64,000 nt of DNA from Klebsiella planticola ATCC 33531 (GCF_000735435.1 NZ_JMPP01000022.1:62001-126000), one strand, 5' to 3'; positions 42,101-52,770 are shown, counted from the stretch's first letter. Program-made: numbers and translations. The notes: generated by a model not told the origin, from the sequence alone.

Positions 42101-43564
42101 TTACATTTTTTGATAGGGGCGGAATCGTTCCTGCAGCTGGCGCAGCTGGTCGATACGCGCATCGTAGCGCGCCTGCTGCAAACTGCCCAGTTTCACCTGC
42201 GAGCTGGCGCTGCTCAGCAGAGTAATCGCCTGATCGAGCTGGCCAACCAGCGCCATACCTTCTGCACGCGCCGCCAGCTCCTGGTCACGATGGCCGAGGC
42301 TTGCTTCAGCCTGCGCCAGCAGATCCCAGCCGTTGCTGTCATCTTTGTAGCTAAAGGTATAGCGGTTAAGGATTTGCGCCGCTTCCGCCGCTTGTCCGCC
42401 CTGTAAGTATGCGTTGGCAAGGTTCAGCTGCAGAACCGGGTTGGTACGAATTTCGCGAGCATTTTTCAGCCGGTTAATCGCATCGGCCGTTTTCTTCTGT
42501 CCGAGATCGATATCGGTCGCCAGGTCGAGATACCAGGCGTTCTGCGGATCGGCGCTCAGCAGAGGCTGCAGCGTTTTGCGCGCCAGATCGTAATTATTGC
42601 TTCCCATGGCCAGCAGCGCTCGCCCGTACTGGGAGGCGTGCTGTTCACGGATATTGCCTTTCGCCCACGCGTTCAGCAGATCGTCACCAAGCTTATTTTC
42701 CCCGGAGTTATACATTCCCAGGGTTCTGGCCTTGGCCAGGTAAAAATCGGCGGAAGACTGGACAACCACAGGACGCATCTGGTTTGCGCGGTTGCGGGCG
42801 TCAGACAGACGGCTTTCCGGCAGGGGGTGAGTCAGCAGCATTTCCGGCGGACGGGTAGAGTAACGCGACTGGTCGAGCAGTTTCCCCATAAAGGCCGGCA
42901 TCGCCTGCGGATCAAAACCGGAGCGCTGCAGCACCTGAATCCCGATGCGGTCAGCTTCTTCTTCGTTTTGACGGGTAAAACTGATCATCCCCTGCTGGGT
43001 TCCCGCCAGCGTACCGGTGAGTGCCGCCATCCCGGCCTGCGGGCTGGCCATCGCCAGCAGAATCGAGCCCAGCGCACCGACCCAGGTCAGCGGGGCGTTG
43101 CGCTTTTGGTCTTCCATTGCCCGCGCGAGGTGGCGCTGGGTGACGTGTGAGATTTCGTGCGCCATGACCGACGCCAGTTCGCTTTCGGTATCTGAATAGC
43201 GGAACAGAGCGGAGTGCAGCACGACATTGCCGCCGAAGAAAGCAAAGGCGTTTATCTGGTCGTTATTAATCAGGTAAAAGTGGAAAGGGGTGCGAACAGA
43301 GTTAGCGTGTGAGACCAGACGCATACCTAATCCGTTAATATATTGCACCAGCAGAGGGTCGTTGATGAGCGGCGCGCTACCGCGTAGCTGGCGCACATAG
43401 TAGTCCCCCATCTGCATTTCCTGGCCAATAGAGAGCGTGCTTCCCGCAGAGGTTCCCATATCGGGCAGGGTATCTGCGGAGTCAGCAAAAGCAGGCAAAA
43501 TCGAACCCAGCGTCAGCGACGCTATGACGGTTGCCACCAGCGTTTTCTTTAACTGCCTGAACAT
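42101..43564 (-). CDS. bepA: periplasmic metalloprotease and chaperone BepA
   Basis: A 487-residue zinc metalloprotease that degrades misassembled LptD and BamA and helps correct assembly. The zinc motif HEISH is at residues 136-140 ([10 protein letters not shown]), and a downstream glutamate lies in [12 protein letters not shown]. The N-terminus is a cleavable signal peptide (cleavage after PAFA). The C-terminal half has TPR repeats that bind the BAM complex. I chose the ATG at 43564, which gives the E. coli length and a good signal peptide, over the longer ORF to 43624. It works with BamB and BamC, both encoded in this window. Confidence 0.96.
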   Translation of the reverse strand: MFRQLKKTLVATVIASLTLGSILPAFADSADTLPDMGTSAGSTLSIGQEMQMGDYYVRQLRGSAPLINDPLLVQYINGLGMRLVSHANSVRTPFHFYLINNDQINAFAFFGGNVVLHSALFRYSDTESELASVMAHEISHVTQRHLARAMEDQKRNAPLTWVGALGSILLAMASPQAGMAALTGTLAGTQQGMISFTRQNEEEADRIGIQVLQRSGFDPQAMPAFMGKLLDQSRYSTRPPEMLLTHPLPESRLSDARNRANQMRPVVVQSSADFYLAKARTLGMYNSGENKLGDDLLNAWAKGNIREQHASQYGRALLAMGSNNYDLARKTLQPLLSADPQNAWYLDLATDIDLGQKKTADAINRLKNAREIRTNPVLQLNLANAYLQGGQAAEAAQILNRYTFSYKDDSNGWDLLAQAEASLGHRDQELAARAEGMALVGQLDQAITLLSSASSQVKLGSLQQARYDARIDQLRQLQERFRPYQKM

Positions 43565-43790
43565 AACCTCTGTCCTGTAATGTGGGTGTGCCAGTTTGAC
43601 CGATTGGGCGGCGTAATGTTCCATTTCCGCGCGTCATGCGAGTTTAGCTGGCGTTGAGGCTATTGAAAATATGATATTCACACCAGCGTGAATGTTTGTG
43701 GCTTTGCTAATAAAAGCGAAGTCTTTCAGGTGACATTTAGATACAATTCCCTCGGTTTTTTTGCCGCTACGCGCTTCAGGGAAGGGTTTT

Positions 43791-44861
43791 ATGCTTGAGA
43801 TGTTAATGCAGTGGTACCGTCGTCGGTTTAGCGATCCGGAAGCGATAGCGCTGCTGGTTATTTTGCTGGCCGGGTTCGGGATCATGTTCTTTTTCAGCGG
43901 CCTGCTGGCGCCATTGCTGGTCGCCATCGTGCTGGCTTATCTGCTGGAATGGCCAACCGTCAGGCTGGAGCGCGTAGGGCTTTCGCGAACCTGGGCAACC
44001 TCGTTCGTGCTGATTCTGTTCGTGGGCGTCTTGTTGCTGATGGCGTTTGTGGTGATGCCCGTTGCCTGGCAGCAGGGTATCTATCTGATTCGCGATATGC
44101 CTGGCATGCTCAATAAGCTGTCCGATTTTGCTGCCACGGTTCCGCGCCGTTACCCGGCGCTGATGGACGCCGGGATTATCGACGCCATGGCGGATAATAT
44201 GCGCAACCGCGTGCTTACCGTCGGCGATTCGGTGGTCAAATACTCTCTGGCTTCGCTGGTCGGTTTACTGACTCTGGCGGTCTATCTGGTGCTGGTGCCG
44301 CTGATGGTGTTCTTTCTGTTAAAAGATAAAGAGCAGATGCTGAATGCCGTGCGCCGCGTGCTGCCGCGCAACCGCGGGCTGGCGGGGCAGGTATGGAAAG
44401 AGATGAACCAGCAGATTACCAACTATATCCGCGGTAAGGTGCTGGAGATGATTGTCGTCGGCGTGGCAACGTGGATTGGCTTTATCCTGTTTGATCTCAA
44501 CTATTCGCTGCTGCTGGCGGTGCTGGTCGGGTTCTCGGTACTGATTCCCTACATCGGCGCCTTCGTGGTGACCATTCCGGTGGTCGGCGTGGCGCTGTTC
44601 CAGTTTGGCGCAGGCCCGGAGTTCTGGAGCCTGTTTGCGGTGTACCTGATTATTCAGGGGCTGGACGGTAACCTGCTGGTACCCGTGCTGTTTTCAGAAG
44701 CCGTCAACCTGCATCCGCTGGTGATTATCCTGTCGGTGGTTATCTTCGGTGGGCTGTGGGGATTCTGGGGCGTCTTCTTTGCGATTCCGCTGGCAACCCT
44801 GATCAAAGCGGTGGTGCATGCGTGGCCGGATGGCCTGGCGGTGGAAGACGAGAAGAAATAG
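43791..44861 (+). CDS. perM: AI-2E family transporter / permease PerM
   Basis: A 356-residue polytopic inner-membrane protein of the UPF0118 family with about 7-8 hydrophobic segments. It resembles E. coli PerM from MLEMLMQWYRRRFSDPEAIA on, with a slightly longer C-terminus. The start ATG 43791 is preceded by AGGGAAGG; the longer ORF from 43761 is unlikely. The transported substrate is not established for PerM. It is divergent from bepA and convergent with bcp. Confidence 0.9.
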   Translation: MLEMLMQWYRRRFSDPEAIALLVILLAGFGIMFFFSGLLAPLLVAIVLAYLLEWPTVRLERVGLSRTWATSFVLILFVGVLLLMAFVVMPVAWQQGIYLIRDMPGMLNKLSDFAATVPRRYPALMDAGIIDAMADNMRNRVLTVGDSVVKYSLASLVGLLTLAVYLVLVPLMVFFLLKDKEQMLNAVRRVLPRNRGLAGQVWKEMNQQITNYIRGKVLEMIVVGVATWIGFILFDLNYSLLLAVLVGFSVLIPYIGAFVVTIPVVGVALFQFGAGPEFWSLFAVYLIIQGLDGNLLVPVLFSEAVNLHPLVIILSVVIFGGLWGFWGVFFAIPLATLIKAVVHAWPDGLAVEDEKK

Positions 44862-44890
44862 TCCGCGCTGGAAAACGCAGGGAAGAAAAC

Positions 44891-44924
44891 GGACGCCGGG
44901 TCAGTGAATTGCGACCCGGCGTCC
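44891..44924. terminator. bidirectional terminator between perM and bcp
   Basis: GGACGCCGGGTC (44891-44902) and GACCCGGCGTCC (44913-44924) form a perfect 12-bp stem in the 79-base gap between convergent genes. T runs are short. Confidence 0.7.
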
Positions 44925-44940
44925 TGCGTCAGGTAGAACG

Positions 44941-45411
44941 TTAGCCGTTTTCTTTCAACCAGTTCAGCACCACATCGTGGTGATTGCTGGTTTTAAAGTT
45001 ATCAAACACGTGTTCGACTTTGCCGTTGCTATCGATCAGGAAGCTAATGCGGTGAATACCGTCGTAGGTTTTCCCCATAAACGATTTTTCGCCCCAGACG
45101 CCAAACTGCTCACACACCTGGTGATTTTCATCAGACAGCAGCGTGAAGTTCAGCAACTCTTTTTCGGCGAAACGGGAGAGTTTTTCCGGTTTATCAGTGC
45201 TGATACCCAGCACCTCAACGCCCGCTTTTTTTAAGTCATCCATATTATCGCGCAGGCCGCAGGCCTGAACGGTACAACCCGGGGTCATGGCTTTCGGGTA
45301 AAAATAAACCAGAACACGCTGTCCCTGGAAGTCGGTCAAATTTACTTCCTCGCCGTCCTGGTCCGGTAAGCTAAATTTCGGTGCAAGATCACCGGCTTTC
45401 AGTGGATTCAT
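44941..45411 (-). CDS. bcp: thioredoxin-dependent thiol peroxidase
   Basis: A 156-residue peroxiredoxin of the atypical PrxQ type, the E. coli length. The peroxidatic cysteine is Cys46 and the resolving cysteine Cys51 in MTPGCTVQACGLRD; the preceding YFYPKAMTP is the standard active-site context. It reduces peroxides in the cytoplasm using thioredoxin. It follows gcvR by only 3 bases, so the two are cotranscribed. Confidence 0.96.
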   Translation of the reverse strand: MNPLKAGDLAPKFSLPDQDGEEVNLTDFQGQRVLVYFYPKAMTPGCTVQACGLRDNMDDLKKAGVEVLGISTDKPEKLSRFAEKELLNFTLLSDENHQVCEQFGVWGEKSFMGKTYDGIHRISFLIDSNGKVEHVFDNFKTSNHHDVVLNWLKENG

Positions 45412-45414
45412 TAC

Positions 45415-45984
45415 TCAAACTCCATCCTGTTCATCATGTTGTGAATAATTAACGATGTTAATACTGCCTTGTGCGTTCAGTTCTGTACATAGGGCTTTGA
45501 ACGCTTGTTCGATATTTGATGCATTTTGTGTTGCAGGGCTGTGTGCGGTTATCTGAATAAACAACTGCGCTGAATCGTCATCACCGCTGACCTGGGTACG
45601 AGAAACCAGTTCGGCGATGTTCATATTCCACGCGTCAAACAGGGCAGTGAAACGCTCGATAATATGCGGCGAGTCCGGTACCTCAACCTGGACCCAGACG
45701 GTGTTTGGCATGGCCTGAGGAGGCCGCGCGGTCGTCCGCTTCATCACGATCAGCAAATCCAGCTCAGCACCTTTCAGCGGCAGGGTCGATTCGATAAGCG
45801 TAATCGCGTTCCATGAACCTGAAAGCAGCATGATAAACGTGAATTCGTCACCAAGCATGGCCAGCCGGCTGTCTTCGATATTACAGCCGCAGCTGCTGAC
45901 GTGGCGGGTGATGGTGTTCACGATGCCGGGACGGTCAGCGCCCAAAGCGGTAATAACCAGATAGTGTTGTAATGAGGCGGTCAA
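45415..45984 (-). CDS. gcvR: glycine cleavage system repressor GcvR
   Basis: A 189-residue protein with two ACT domains that binds GcvA and blocks activation of the gcvTHP operon in the absence of glycine. The first domain begins HYLVITALGADRPGIVNTIT, typical of ACT glycine-sensing domains; the second begins WVQVEVPDSPHIIERFTALF. I placed the start at TTG 45984, preceded by AAGGAAG, which gives close to the E. coli length of 190; the longer ORF to 46062 has no family resemblance. It is divergent from dapA, 153 bases away. Confidence 0.85.
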   Translation of the reverse strand: MTASLQHYLVITALGADRPGIVNTITRHVSSCGCNIEDSRLAMLGDEFTFIMLLSGSWNAITLIESTLPLKGAELDLLIVMKRTTARPPQAMPNTVWVQVEVPDSPHIIERFTALFDAWNMNIAELVSRTQVSGDDDSAQLFIQITAHSPATQNASNIEQAFKALCTELNAQGSINIVNYSQHDEQDGV

Positions 45985-46070
45985 ACCTGTTCTTCCTTTA
46001 AAAAGGTGAGGTAACATTAGGAAAGCATAAAAAAAACCGGCATACAACATCCCTGATGGCATCGGGTCTC

Positions 46071-46100
46071 TTGCTTTTATTACGGCACCAAACGTAACAT
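46071..46100 (+). promoter_or_regulatory. candidate dapA promoter
   Basis: TTGCTT (46071-46076), an 18-base spacer and TAACAT (46095-46100) precede the dapA ATG by about 38 bases. The match is moderate. Confidence 0.4.
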
Positions 46101-46137
46101 TGAGAATCTTGTCGCACTTCAGCTCTGAGGATGGCCC

Positions 46138-47016
46138 ATGTTCACGGGAAGTATTGTAGCGCTTGTCACGCCGATGGATGAAAACGGTAATGTCTGCCGG
46201 TCAAGCCTGAAAAAACTGATTGATTACCATGTCGCCAGCGGAACCTCGGCGATCGTTTCGGTAGGGACTACCGGAGAATCCGCGACCCTCAGCCATGAAG
46301 AGCATGGCGATGTCGTGATGATGACGCTTGAACTTGCTGACGGGCGTATCCCGGTCATCGCAGGTACCGGTGCAAATGCAACCGCAGAGGCGATTAGCCT
46401 GACCAAACGTTTTAACAATAGCGGTGTTGTCGGTTGCCTGACGGTCACTCCTTATTACAATCGTCCGACCCAGGAAGGGCTGTTCCAACACTTTAAAGCC
46501 ATCGCAGAACACACCGACCTGCCGCAAATTCTGTATAATGTGCCGTCCCGTACCGGTTGCGACATGCTGCCGGAAACCGTCGGTCGCCTGGCGGAAGTAA
46601 AAAATATTATTGGTATTAAGGAAGCGACGGGGAACTTAAGTCGTGTTCATCAGATCAAAGAGCTGGTTTCAGATGACTTTATTCTGTTGAGCGGCGATGA
46701 TGCCACCGGAATGGACTTTATGCAGCTCGGCGGTCAGGGCGTGATTTCCGTAACGGCGAACGTTGCGGCTCGCGAAATGGCGGATATGTGCCGACTGGCT
46801 GCAGAAGGCCAGTTTGCGCAAGCTCGTGCAATTAACCAACGTCTGATGCCATTGCATACAAAATTATTTGTCGAACCCAACCCGATCCCCGTGAAATGGG
46901 CATGTAAGGCGTTGGGTCTTGTGGCAACCGATACGCTGCGCCTGCCGATGACGCCGATTACCGAACAGGGTACTCAGGCCGTTACCGCAGCGCTGAAGCA
47001 TGCCGGTTTGCTGTAA
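46138..47016 (+). CDS. dapA: 4-hydroxy-tetrahydrodipicolinate synthase
   Basis: A 292-residue TIM-barrel enzyme that condenses pyruvate with aspartate semialdehyde, the first committed step to diaminopimelate and lysine. The Schiff-base lysine is Lys161 in GIKEATGN. The substrate tyrosine and threonine lie in [11 protein letters not shown] and [11 protein letters not shown]. It is 16 bases before bamC and probably cotranscribed. dapE, another enzyme of the same pathway, lies 6 kb downstream. Confidence 0.97.
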   Translation: MFTGSIVALVTPMDENGNVCRSSLKKLIDYHVASGTSAIVSVGTTGESATLSHEEHGDVVMMTLELADGRIPVIAGTGANATAEAISLTKRFNNSGVVGCLTVTPYYNRPTQEGLFQHFKAIAEHTDLPQILYNVPSRTGCDMLPETVGRLAEVKNIIGIKEATGNLSRVHQIKELVSDDFILLSGDDATGMDFMQLGGQGVISVTANVAAREMADMCRLAAEGQFAQARAINQRLMPLHTKLFVEPNPIPVKWACKALGLVATDTLRLPMTPITEQGTQAVTAALKHAGLL

Positions 47017-47032
47017 AGTTTAGGGAGATTTG

Positions 47033-48067
47033 ATGGCTTACTCAGTACAGAAGTCGCGCCTGACGAAGGTTGCGGGTGTTTCATTGGTCCTGCTTCTCGC
47101 GGCCTGTAGTTCCGACTCACGCTACAAACGTCAGGTGGGAGGCGATGAGGTCTATCTGCAAGCTACGCCGCTCAGTGAACTTCACGCACCTGCGGGTATG
47201 ATTCTGCCGGTTCAGGTTGGTGATTATAATATTCCGGTTGCGACCAGCACAGGCGCAGTGGGCAAAGCTCTGGACATCCGCCCACCGGCTCAGCCTCTGG
47301 CACTGGTGAGCGGCGCTCGTACTCAGTTCAATGGTGATACCGCCACGCTGATGGTCGAGAACGGTCGTAGCGGTTCGCTGTGGGCGCAGGTAGCCAGCAT
47401 CATACAGTCTAAGAACTATGTCATCACCAAACGTGACGATGCCAGCCAGACGCTGAATACCGACTGGGTTGAATGGAATCGCCTCGATGAAGACCAGCAG
47501 TATCGTGGTCGCTATCAAATCTCAGTGAAACCGCAGGGTTATCAGCAGGCGGTTATCGTGAAGCTGGTGAATCTGGAGCAGGCCGGGAAACCGGTATCCG
47601 ATCCGGCTTCTCTGCAACGCTATAGCACCTCAATGCTGAACGTCATTTCCGAAGGTCTGGATATGAACGCCACCAATGCGCAGAATGCGGCGCAGAAAAA
47701 TGCCGGCGCCACCTTCGATGTGCAGAGCGCTGCCGACGATACGGGGCTGCCAATGCTGGTTGTTCGCGCACCGTTCAACATGGTGTGGCAACGTCTGCCG
47801 GGCGCACTGGAAAAAGTGGGCATGAAGGTGACGGATAGCACCCGCTCGCAAGGCAGCATGGCGCTGACCTACAAGCCGCTGTCTGACAGCAGCTGGCAGG
47901 CGCTGGGCGCCAGCGATCCGCAGCTGGTTTCAGGTGACTACAAACTGCAGGTCGGTGACCTCGATAACCGCAGCAGTCTGCAGTTCATCGATCCGAAAGG
48001 CCATACGTTGACGCAGTCGCAGAATGACGCCCTGGTAGCCGTATTCCAGGCCGCATTCAGTAAGTAA
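47033..48067 (+). CDS. bamC: outer-membrane assembly lipoprotein BamC
   Basis: A 344-residue BAM complex lipoprotein. The lipobox LAAC has Cys24, followed by Ser, so it goes to the outer membrane. An unstructured N-terminal stretch rich in Pro (to about residue 95) is the segment that contacts BamD in E. coli; two helix-grip domains follow. I chose ATG 47033 ([10 protein letters not shown], preceded by AGGGAGAT) because it gives the exact E. coli N-terminus and length; the extra TTG codon before it is not needed. It is followed by a terminator. Confidence 0.96.
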   Translation: MAYSVQKSRLTKVAGVSLVLLLAACSSDSRYKRQVGGDEVYLQATPLSELHAPAGMILPVQVGDYNIPVATSTGAVGKALDIRPPAQPLALVSGARTQFNGDTATLMVENGRSGSLWAQVASIIQSKNYVITKRDDASQTLNTDWVEWNRLDEDQQYRGRYQISVKPQGYQQAVIVKLVNLEQAGKPVSDPASLQRYSTSMLNVISEGLDMNATNAQNAAQKNAGATFDVQSAADDTGLPMLVVRAPFNMVWQRLPGALEKVGMKVTDSTRSQGSMALTYKPLSDSSWQALGASDPQLVSGDYKLQVGDLDNRSSLQFIDPKGHTLTQSQNDALVAVFQAAFSK

Positions 48068-48073
48068 TAAACA

Positions 48074-48098
48074 GGGCTGGAGCAATCCAGCCCTTTTT
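48074..48098 (+). terminator. terminator after bamC
   Basis: GGGCTGG (48074-48080) and CCAGCCC (48087-48093) form a 7-bp stem followed by T5. It also lies just before the purC promoter. Confidence 0.85.
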
Positions 48099-48102
48099 CA
48101 TG

Positions 48103-48125
48103 TATAGTGACGCAAACGTGTGCGT
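48103..48125 (+). promoter_or_regulatory. purC -10 and PurR operator
   Basis: TATAGT (48103-48108) is followed at once by ACGCAAACGTGTGCGT (48110-48125), which differs from the PurR consensus ACGCAAACGTTTGCGT at one position. The site covers the start of transcription, so PurR would block initiation. No good -35 was found. Confidence 0.85.
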
Positions 48126-48176
48126 CGGCAGAAAAGCGCAATTTTTATCGTCTATATCTTCACTGGAGTGACAAAG

Positions 48177-48890
48177 ATGCAAAAGCAAGCTGAGTTGTAT
48201 CGTGGTAAAGCGAAAACCGTTTACAGCACGGAGAATCCGGATCTGCTGGTACTCGAATTCCGTAACGATACTTCAGCAGGGGATGGCGCGCGCATTGAGC
48301 AGTTCGATCGTAAAGGCATGGTGAACAACAAATTTAACCATTTCATTATGAGCAAACTGGAAGAAGCCGGTATCCCGACTCAGATGGAAGCGCTGCTCTC
48401 CGATACCGAATGTCTGGTGAAAAAACTGGAGATGGTTCCGGTGGAGTGCGTAGTCCGTAACCGCGCCGCCGGTTCTCTGGTTAAGCGTCTGGGTATTGAA
48501 GAAGGGATTGAACTCAATCCGCCGCTGTTTGATCTGTTCCTGAAAAATGATGCGATGCACGATCCGATGGTCAACGAGTCTTACTGCGAGACTTTTGGCT
48601 GGGTAAGCAAAAAGAACCTCGCGCGCATGCAGGAACTGACTTTTAAAGCCAACGACGTATTGAAAAAGCTGTTTGATGATGCCGGCCTGATCCTGGTCGA
48701 TTTCAAGCTTGAGTTTGGTCTGTTCAAGGGCGAAGTGGTGCTGGGCGATGAGTTCTCGCCAGATGGCAGCCGTCTGTGGGATAAAAATACCCTCGACAAA
48801 ATGGACAAAGACCGCTTCCGCCAGAGCCTCGGCGGCCTGATTGAGGCCTACGAAGAAGTGGCCCATCGCCTTGGCGTTAAGCTCGACTAA
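48177..48890 (+). CDS. purC: SAICAR synthetase
   Basis: A 237-residue enzyme, the E. coli length, that joins CAIR and aspartate in purine synthesis. The signatures are [12 protein letters not shown] at the N-terminus, [16 protein letters not shown] and [10 protein letters not shown] chose ATG 48177, which gives the conserved start [16 protein letters not shown]; the longer ORF from 48120 begins in the PurR operator. A PurR operator lies 52 bases upstream. Confidence 0.97.
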   Translation: MQKQAELYRGKAKTVYSTENPDLLVLEFRNDTSAGDGARIEQFDRKGMVNNKFNHFIMSKLEEAGIPTQMEALLSDTECLVKKLEMVPVECVVRNRAAGSLVKRLGIEEGIELNPPLFDLFLKNDAMHDPMVNESYCETFGWVSKKNLARMQELTFKANDVLKKLFDDAGLILVDFKLEFGLFKGEVVLGDEFSPDGSRLWDKNTLDKMDKDRFRQSLGGLIEAYEEVAHRLGVKLD

Positions 48891-49011
48891 TCCTCCCTTC
48901 GCCAGAAGGTCACTCTACCTTCTGGCGCTCTTCTTGTTGTTTCCAGTGGTAATTCTACGCCGAACCGCCTACGATCTCTCATATTCGAGAATTTGATGGA
49001 TTGAGGTGCCT

Positions 49012-49881
49012 ATGCGCTGGCAAGGACGTCGCGAAAGCGACAATGTAGAAGATCGACGTAATGATTCCGGCTCGCCCCTGGGCGGCGGCGGTGGTTTCCG
49101 TCTTCCCAGCGGGAAGGGCGGTATCGTCCTGTTGATTATCGTGCTGGTTGCGGGCTATTACGGCGTGGATTTGACCGGAATGCTGACCGGAGAGCCCGTT
49201 TCACAGCAGCAAACCACCACCCAACGTTCTGTCAGCCCGCAGGAAGAGCAGGCCGCGAAGTTTACGAAGGTGATTCTTGCCGATACCGAAGATACCTGGG
49301 GCGCTATCTTCCAAAAGATGGGCCGTCAGTACCCGCAGCCGAAGCTGGTGCTCTATCGCGGCGCCACGCGGACCGGCTGCGGTACCGGCCAGTCCGTTAT
49401 GGGACCGTTCTACTGCCCGGCTGATAGCACGGTCTACATCGATCTCTCGTTCTATGATGAGATGAAAAACAAGCTCGGCGCGGATGGCGATTTTGCGCAG
49501 GCCTACGTGATTGCTCACGAGGTCGGGCATCACGTGCAGAAGCTGCTGGGTATTGAATCCAAAGTGCGTCAGTTGCAGCAACACGCGTCGCAGGCTGAAG
49601 TTAATCGCCTGTCGGTGAAAATGGAGCTGCAGGCGGACTGCTTTGCCGGCGTCTGGGGGCACAGCATGCAGAATCAGGATGTGCTGGAGACCGGCGATCT
49701 GCAGGAAGCGCTGAATGCCGCAGAGGCTATCGGCGACGATCGCCTGCAGCAGCAAAGCCAGGGGCGCATTGTCCCGGACAGCTTTACTCACGGGACTTCG
49801 CAGCAGCGCTATACCTGGTTTAAGCGCGGTTTTGACAGTGGAGACCCGGCGCAGTGCAATACATTTGGTCATGCGCTCTGA
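49012..49881 (+). CDS. ypfJ: YpfJ-family predicted zinc metalloprotease
   Basis: A 289-residue neutral zinc metallopeptidase of the M78-like YpfJ family. A basic N-terminus ([16 protein letters not shown]) and a glycine-rich segment precede one transmembrane helix (about residues 38-58, [19 protein letters not shown]). The rest is likely periplasmic. The zinc motif HEVGHH is at residues 169-174, with [15 protein letters not shown] downstream. The start is ATG 49012, as in E. coli; the longer ORF begins 6 bases earlier at a GTG. Its physiological role is not well established. tmcA follows after 12 bases. Confidence 0.9.
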   Translation: MRWQGRRESDNVEDRRNDSGSPLGGGGGFRLPSGKGGIVLLIIVLVAGYYGVDLTGMLTGEPVSQQQTTTQRSVSPQEEQAAKFTKVILADTEDTWGAIFQKMGRQYPQPKLVLYRGATRTGCGTGQSVMGPFYCPADSTVYIDLSFYDEMKNKLGADGDFAQAYVIAHEVGHHVQKLLGIESKVRQLQQHASQAEVNRLSVKMELQADCFAGVWGHSMQNQDVLETGDLQEALNAAEAIGDDRLQQQSQGRIVPDSFTHGTSQQRYTWFKRGFDSGDPAQCNTFGHAL

Positions 49882-49893
49882 CCGCCGCTGTAA

Positions 49894-51894
49894 ATGGATG
49901 AATTACTTAACCTGACGGCGCGGATGGCGCAGCAGGGCATTCGTCGTCTGCTGGTGCTCAGCGGCGACGACGCGTGGTGCCTGCAACAGGCGCTGCTGCT
50001 GCGTAAACGGCTGGCCGGCGATGGTCTGTGGGTGGGGCCGCAGCCTATGGAAGAGCCCTGTATCTCGCCGCAAGCCCTCAAATCTCTCCTCGGACGTGAG
50101 TATCACCACGCCTTCTTTGATGCTCGCAGCGGCTTCGACGCGGCGGCTTTTGCCGCGCTGAGCGGGACGTTGAAAGCGGGAAGCTGGCTGATCCTGCTGA
50201 CCCCCTCTTTTACCTGTTGGCCATCGCGGCCCGATGCCGATTCTCTGCGCTGGAGCGACGCGTCGGAGCCTATTCCCACTCCCCATTTTGTCCACCGTTT
50301 TTGTCAGCGAGTCTGTGCGAATCCTGAGGCGATCGTCTGGCGTCAGAATGAACCGCTGATGCTACCGGAGGAGGAGCCACGACCGCACTGGTATCCAGCT
50401 GATGGCCATCCTCAGGCCGAACAGGCCGCTATTCTGGCCAGTCTGAGCACACTTCCTGCGGGCATTGCCGCGGTTACCGCCGAGCGCGGACGGGGAAAAT
50501 CCGCGCTGGCGGGAATGTTGATACGTCAGCTGGCGGGCGATGCCATCGTTACCGCCCCAGCGCGCGGCGCGACCGAGGTGATGGCAACGTTCGCCGGTGA
50601 CGGTTTTCGCTTTATGGCGCCGGATGCGTTGCTGGCTGGCGATATTCGAGCGTCATGGCTGATCGTTGATGAAGCGGCAGCCATTCCCGGGCCGCTGCTT
50701 CGCCAGCTGGTCACCCGTTTTCCTCGCACCTTACTGACCACGACCGTGCAGGGTTATGAAGGGACCGGCCGCGGTTTTCTGCTCAAGTTTTGCGCCAGCT
50801 TTCCTCACCTGCGCCAGTTTAGTCTGCTTGATCCTATCCGCTGGGCCCCTGGCTGCCCGCTGGAAGCATTGGTCAGTGAATTACTCCTGTTTGGCGATGA
50901 AACCTTTACCCAATCTCCAGCGGGCGAGGTGACGTTTGAGGCGGTGAGTCAGGACAGCTGGCAGCAGCAGGACGGGCTTGCCGAGGCGATGTATCAACTG
51001 CTCTCCGGCGCACATTACCGCACATCGCCGCTGGATTTGCGGCGGATGATGGATGCGCCGGGTCAGCATTTTACCTGCGCCCGCACGAGCAACGGCGTGG
51101 CCGCGGCGGTATGGCGGGTGGAGGAGGGGGGGCTTGATCCCGCCCTCAGTCGGGCGGTATGGGCCGGTTTTCGCCGCCCGCGCGGTAATCTGGTGGCGCA
51201 GTCGTTGGCGGCCCATGGCGGAAGCCCGCTGGCTGCTACGCTATTGGGGCAGCGAATCACCCGTATCGCCGTGCATCCGACCCGACAACGCGAGGGGCTT
51301 GGTCAGGCTCTGGTAGCCCGGGCGGTAGCGCAAAGCCACGGCCTCGATTATCTATCGGTCAGCTTTGGCTATACGCCAGAGCTAGGGCGCTTCTGGCAGC
51401 GCTGCGGTTTTACGCTGGTGCGTTTAGGTACCCATCGTGAGGCAAGCAGCGGGTGCTACACGGCGATGGCGCTTTATCCGTTAACCCCTGCGGGGCACGA
51501 ACTGGTTCTACGGGAGTCGCAGCGTCTGGCGCGCGATGAGTTCTGGCTATGGGAGTGGCGAGAAGCGTTATTCCCGCGGCCGATGGCGCCAGCAGCTATG
51601 CTTACGGATGACGACTGGCTGGATGTGGCGGGGTTCGCGTTTGCCCATCGCCCGCTGCTGGCGGTGATTGGCAGCCTGAACCGCCTGCTGTTTCACTGCG
51701 GGCTGCCGCTTCCGGCGCTTCGCGCCCGTCTGCAACGCCAGGATGAAGCGGAGATTTGCGCCGGGCTGCGTCTGTCCGGACGCAAAGCGCTGCTGGCCAG
51801 GCTGCGCGAAGAAGCGGGACTGGCGCTGCTGAACCTCGACGCATCGCGGGCGGAGAGACTGCGTCAGCAGGTTGGGGAACTGCAATTTTTTTAA
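49894..51894 (+). CDS. tmcA: tRNA(Met) cytidine acetyltransferase
   Basis: A 666-residue ATP-dependent enzyme that acetylates the wobble cytidine C34 of elongator tRNA(Met), preventing misreading of AUA. The N-terminal helicase-like half has a Walker A loop (ERGRGKSAL, Lys202) and a Walker B (LIVDEAAAIPGP). The C-terminal half has the GNAT acetyltransferase fold (RITRIAVHPTRQREGLGQAL, SFGYTPELGRFWQRCGF). It lies 12 bases after ypfJ; the AGG-type ribosome-binding sequence is weak, which suggests translational coupling. Length is close to the E. coli protein of 671. Confidence 0.96.
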   Translation: MDELLNLTARMAQQGIRRLLVLSGDDAWCLQQALLLRKRLAGDGLWVGPQPMEEPCISPQALKSLLGREYHHAFFDARSGFDAAAFAALSGTLKAGSWLILLTPSFTCWPSRPDADSLRWSDASEPIPTPHFVHRFCQRVCANPEAIVWRQNEPLMLPEEEPRPHWYPADGHPQAEQAAILASLSTLPAGIAAVTAERGRGKSALAGMLIRQLAGDAIVTAPARGATEVMATFAGDGFRFMAPDALLAGDIRASWLIVDEAAAIPGPLLRQLVTRFPRTLLTTTVQGYEGTGRGFLLKFCASFPHLRQFSLLDPIRWAPGCPLEALVSELLLFGDETFTQSPAGEVTFEAVSQDSWQQQDGLAEAMYQLLSGAHYRTSPLDLRRMMDAPGQHFTCARTSNGVAAAVWRVEEGGLDPALSRAVWAGFRRPRGNLVAQSLAAHGGSPLAATLLGQRITRIAVHPTRQREGLGQALVARAVAQSHGLDYLSVSFGYTPELGRFWQRCGFTLVRLGTHREASSGCYTAMALYPLTPAGHELVLRESQRLARDEFWLWEWREALFPRPMAPAAMLTDDDWLDVAGFAFAHRPLLAVIGSLNRLLFHCGLPLPALRARLQRQDEAEICAGLRLSGRKALLARLREEAGLALLNLDASRAERLRQQVGELQFF

Positions 51895-51970
51895 CTAACT
51901 CATTCAGTTAAATGTCATGGTCATATTCCGCGTGCGGCGTAAACTGCCCACGTAAACTAAGGAGACAGCC

Positions 51971-52669
51971 ATGAAACACGACCATTTTATTGTGCAAAGC
52001 CCTGCGACACCTGCCCAACAGCTGCTGTTGCTGTTTCATGGCGTCGGCGATAACCCGGTTGCAATGGGGCAAATCGGTAGCCTGTTTGCGCCGCAGTTTC
52101 CGGATGCGCTGATCGTCAGCATCGGTGGCGCGGAACCTTGCGGTCCACCGCCGGGTCGCCAGTGGTTCTCGGTTCAGGGGGTGACGGAGGAAAATCGCCA
52201 GTCGCGTATTGATGCCATTATGCCGACCTTTATTGAGACCGTTCGCTACTGGCAGAAACAGAGCGGCGTCGGTCCGCGGGCGACGGCACTGATAGGTTTC
52301 TCGCAGGGGGCGATTATGTCTCTGGAGAGCATCAAAGCCGAGCCTGGGCTGGCATCACGGGTTATCGCCTTTAACGGACGGTATGCGACGCTTCCGCAGT
52401 CGGCAACCACCGCGACAACCATCCATCTGATTCACGGCGGCGAGGATCGCGTTATCGATCTGGCGTGGGCGGTTTCGGCCCAGGAGGCGCTTCAGCAGGC
52501 GGGTGGCGACGTGACGCTGGATATTGTCGAGGATCTGGGGCACGCGATTGACGATCGCAGTATGCAGTTTGCCCTTGAGCGCCTGCGCTATACCGTGCCG
52601 AAACACTATTTTGACGAAGCGTTGAGCGGCAGTACGCCAAAAGACGACGATATTATCGAATTGCTCTAA
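51971..52669 (+). CDS. ypfH: serine esterase YpfH
   Basis: A 232-residue alpha/beta hydrolase of the carboxylesterase/phospholipase family, the E. coli length. The nucleophile is Ser111 in GFSQGAIM, and the oxyanion region is LLFHGVGDNPVAMG. The catalytic histidine is in DLGHAIDDRS and the acid in GGEDRVIDL. The AAGGAGA ribosome-binding sequence precedes the ATG. Natural substrate is not known. It follows tmcA by 76 bases. Confidence 0.93.
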   Translation: MKHDHFIVQSPATPAQQLLLLFHGVGDNPVAMGQIGSLFAPQFPDALIVSIGGAEPCGPPPGRQWFSVQGVTEENRQSRIDAIMPTFIETVRYWQKQSGVGPRATALIGFSQGAIMSLESIKAEPGLASRVIAFNGRYATLPQSATTATTIHLIHGGEDRVIDLAWAVSAQEALQQAGGDVTLDIVEDLGHAIDDRSMQFALERLRYTVPKHYFDEALSGSTPKDDDIIELL

Positions 52670-52693
52670 GCGAACTGATTTCGTGAACGTACT

Positions 52694-52727
52694 CCCCGGA
52701 TAAGGCGTATCACGCCGCTATCCGGGG
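52694..52727. repeat. REP-like palindrome after ypfH
   Basis: CCCCGGATA (52694-52702) and TATCCGGGG (52719-52727) flank GGCGTATCACGCC, giving a stem of about 15 pairs. The arms resemble a REP (palindromic unit) element, which commonly sits in 3' ends. It may also end ypfH and convergent ypfN transcripts. Confidence 0.6.
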
Positions 52728-52770
52728 GATTCCCGGCCGTGTGGGATTGACCGGGGGCAGAGCCGAAATC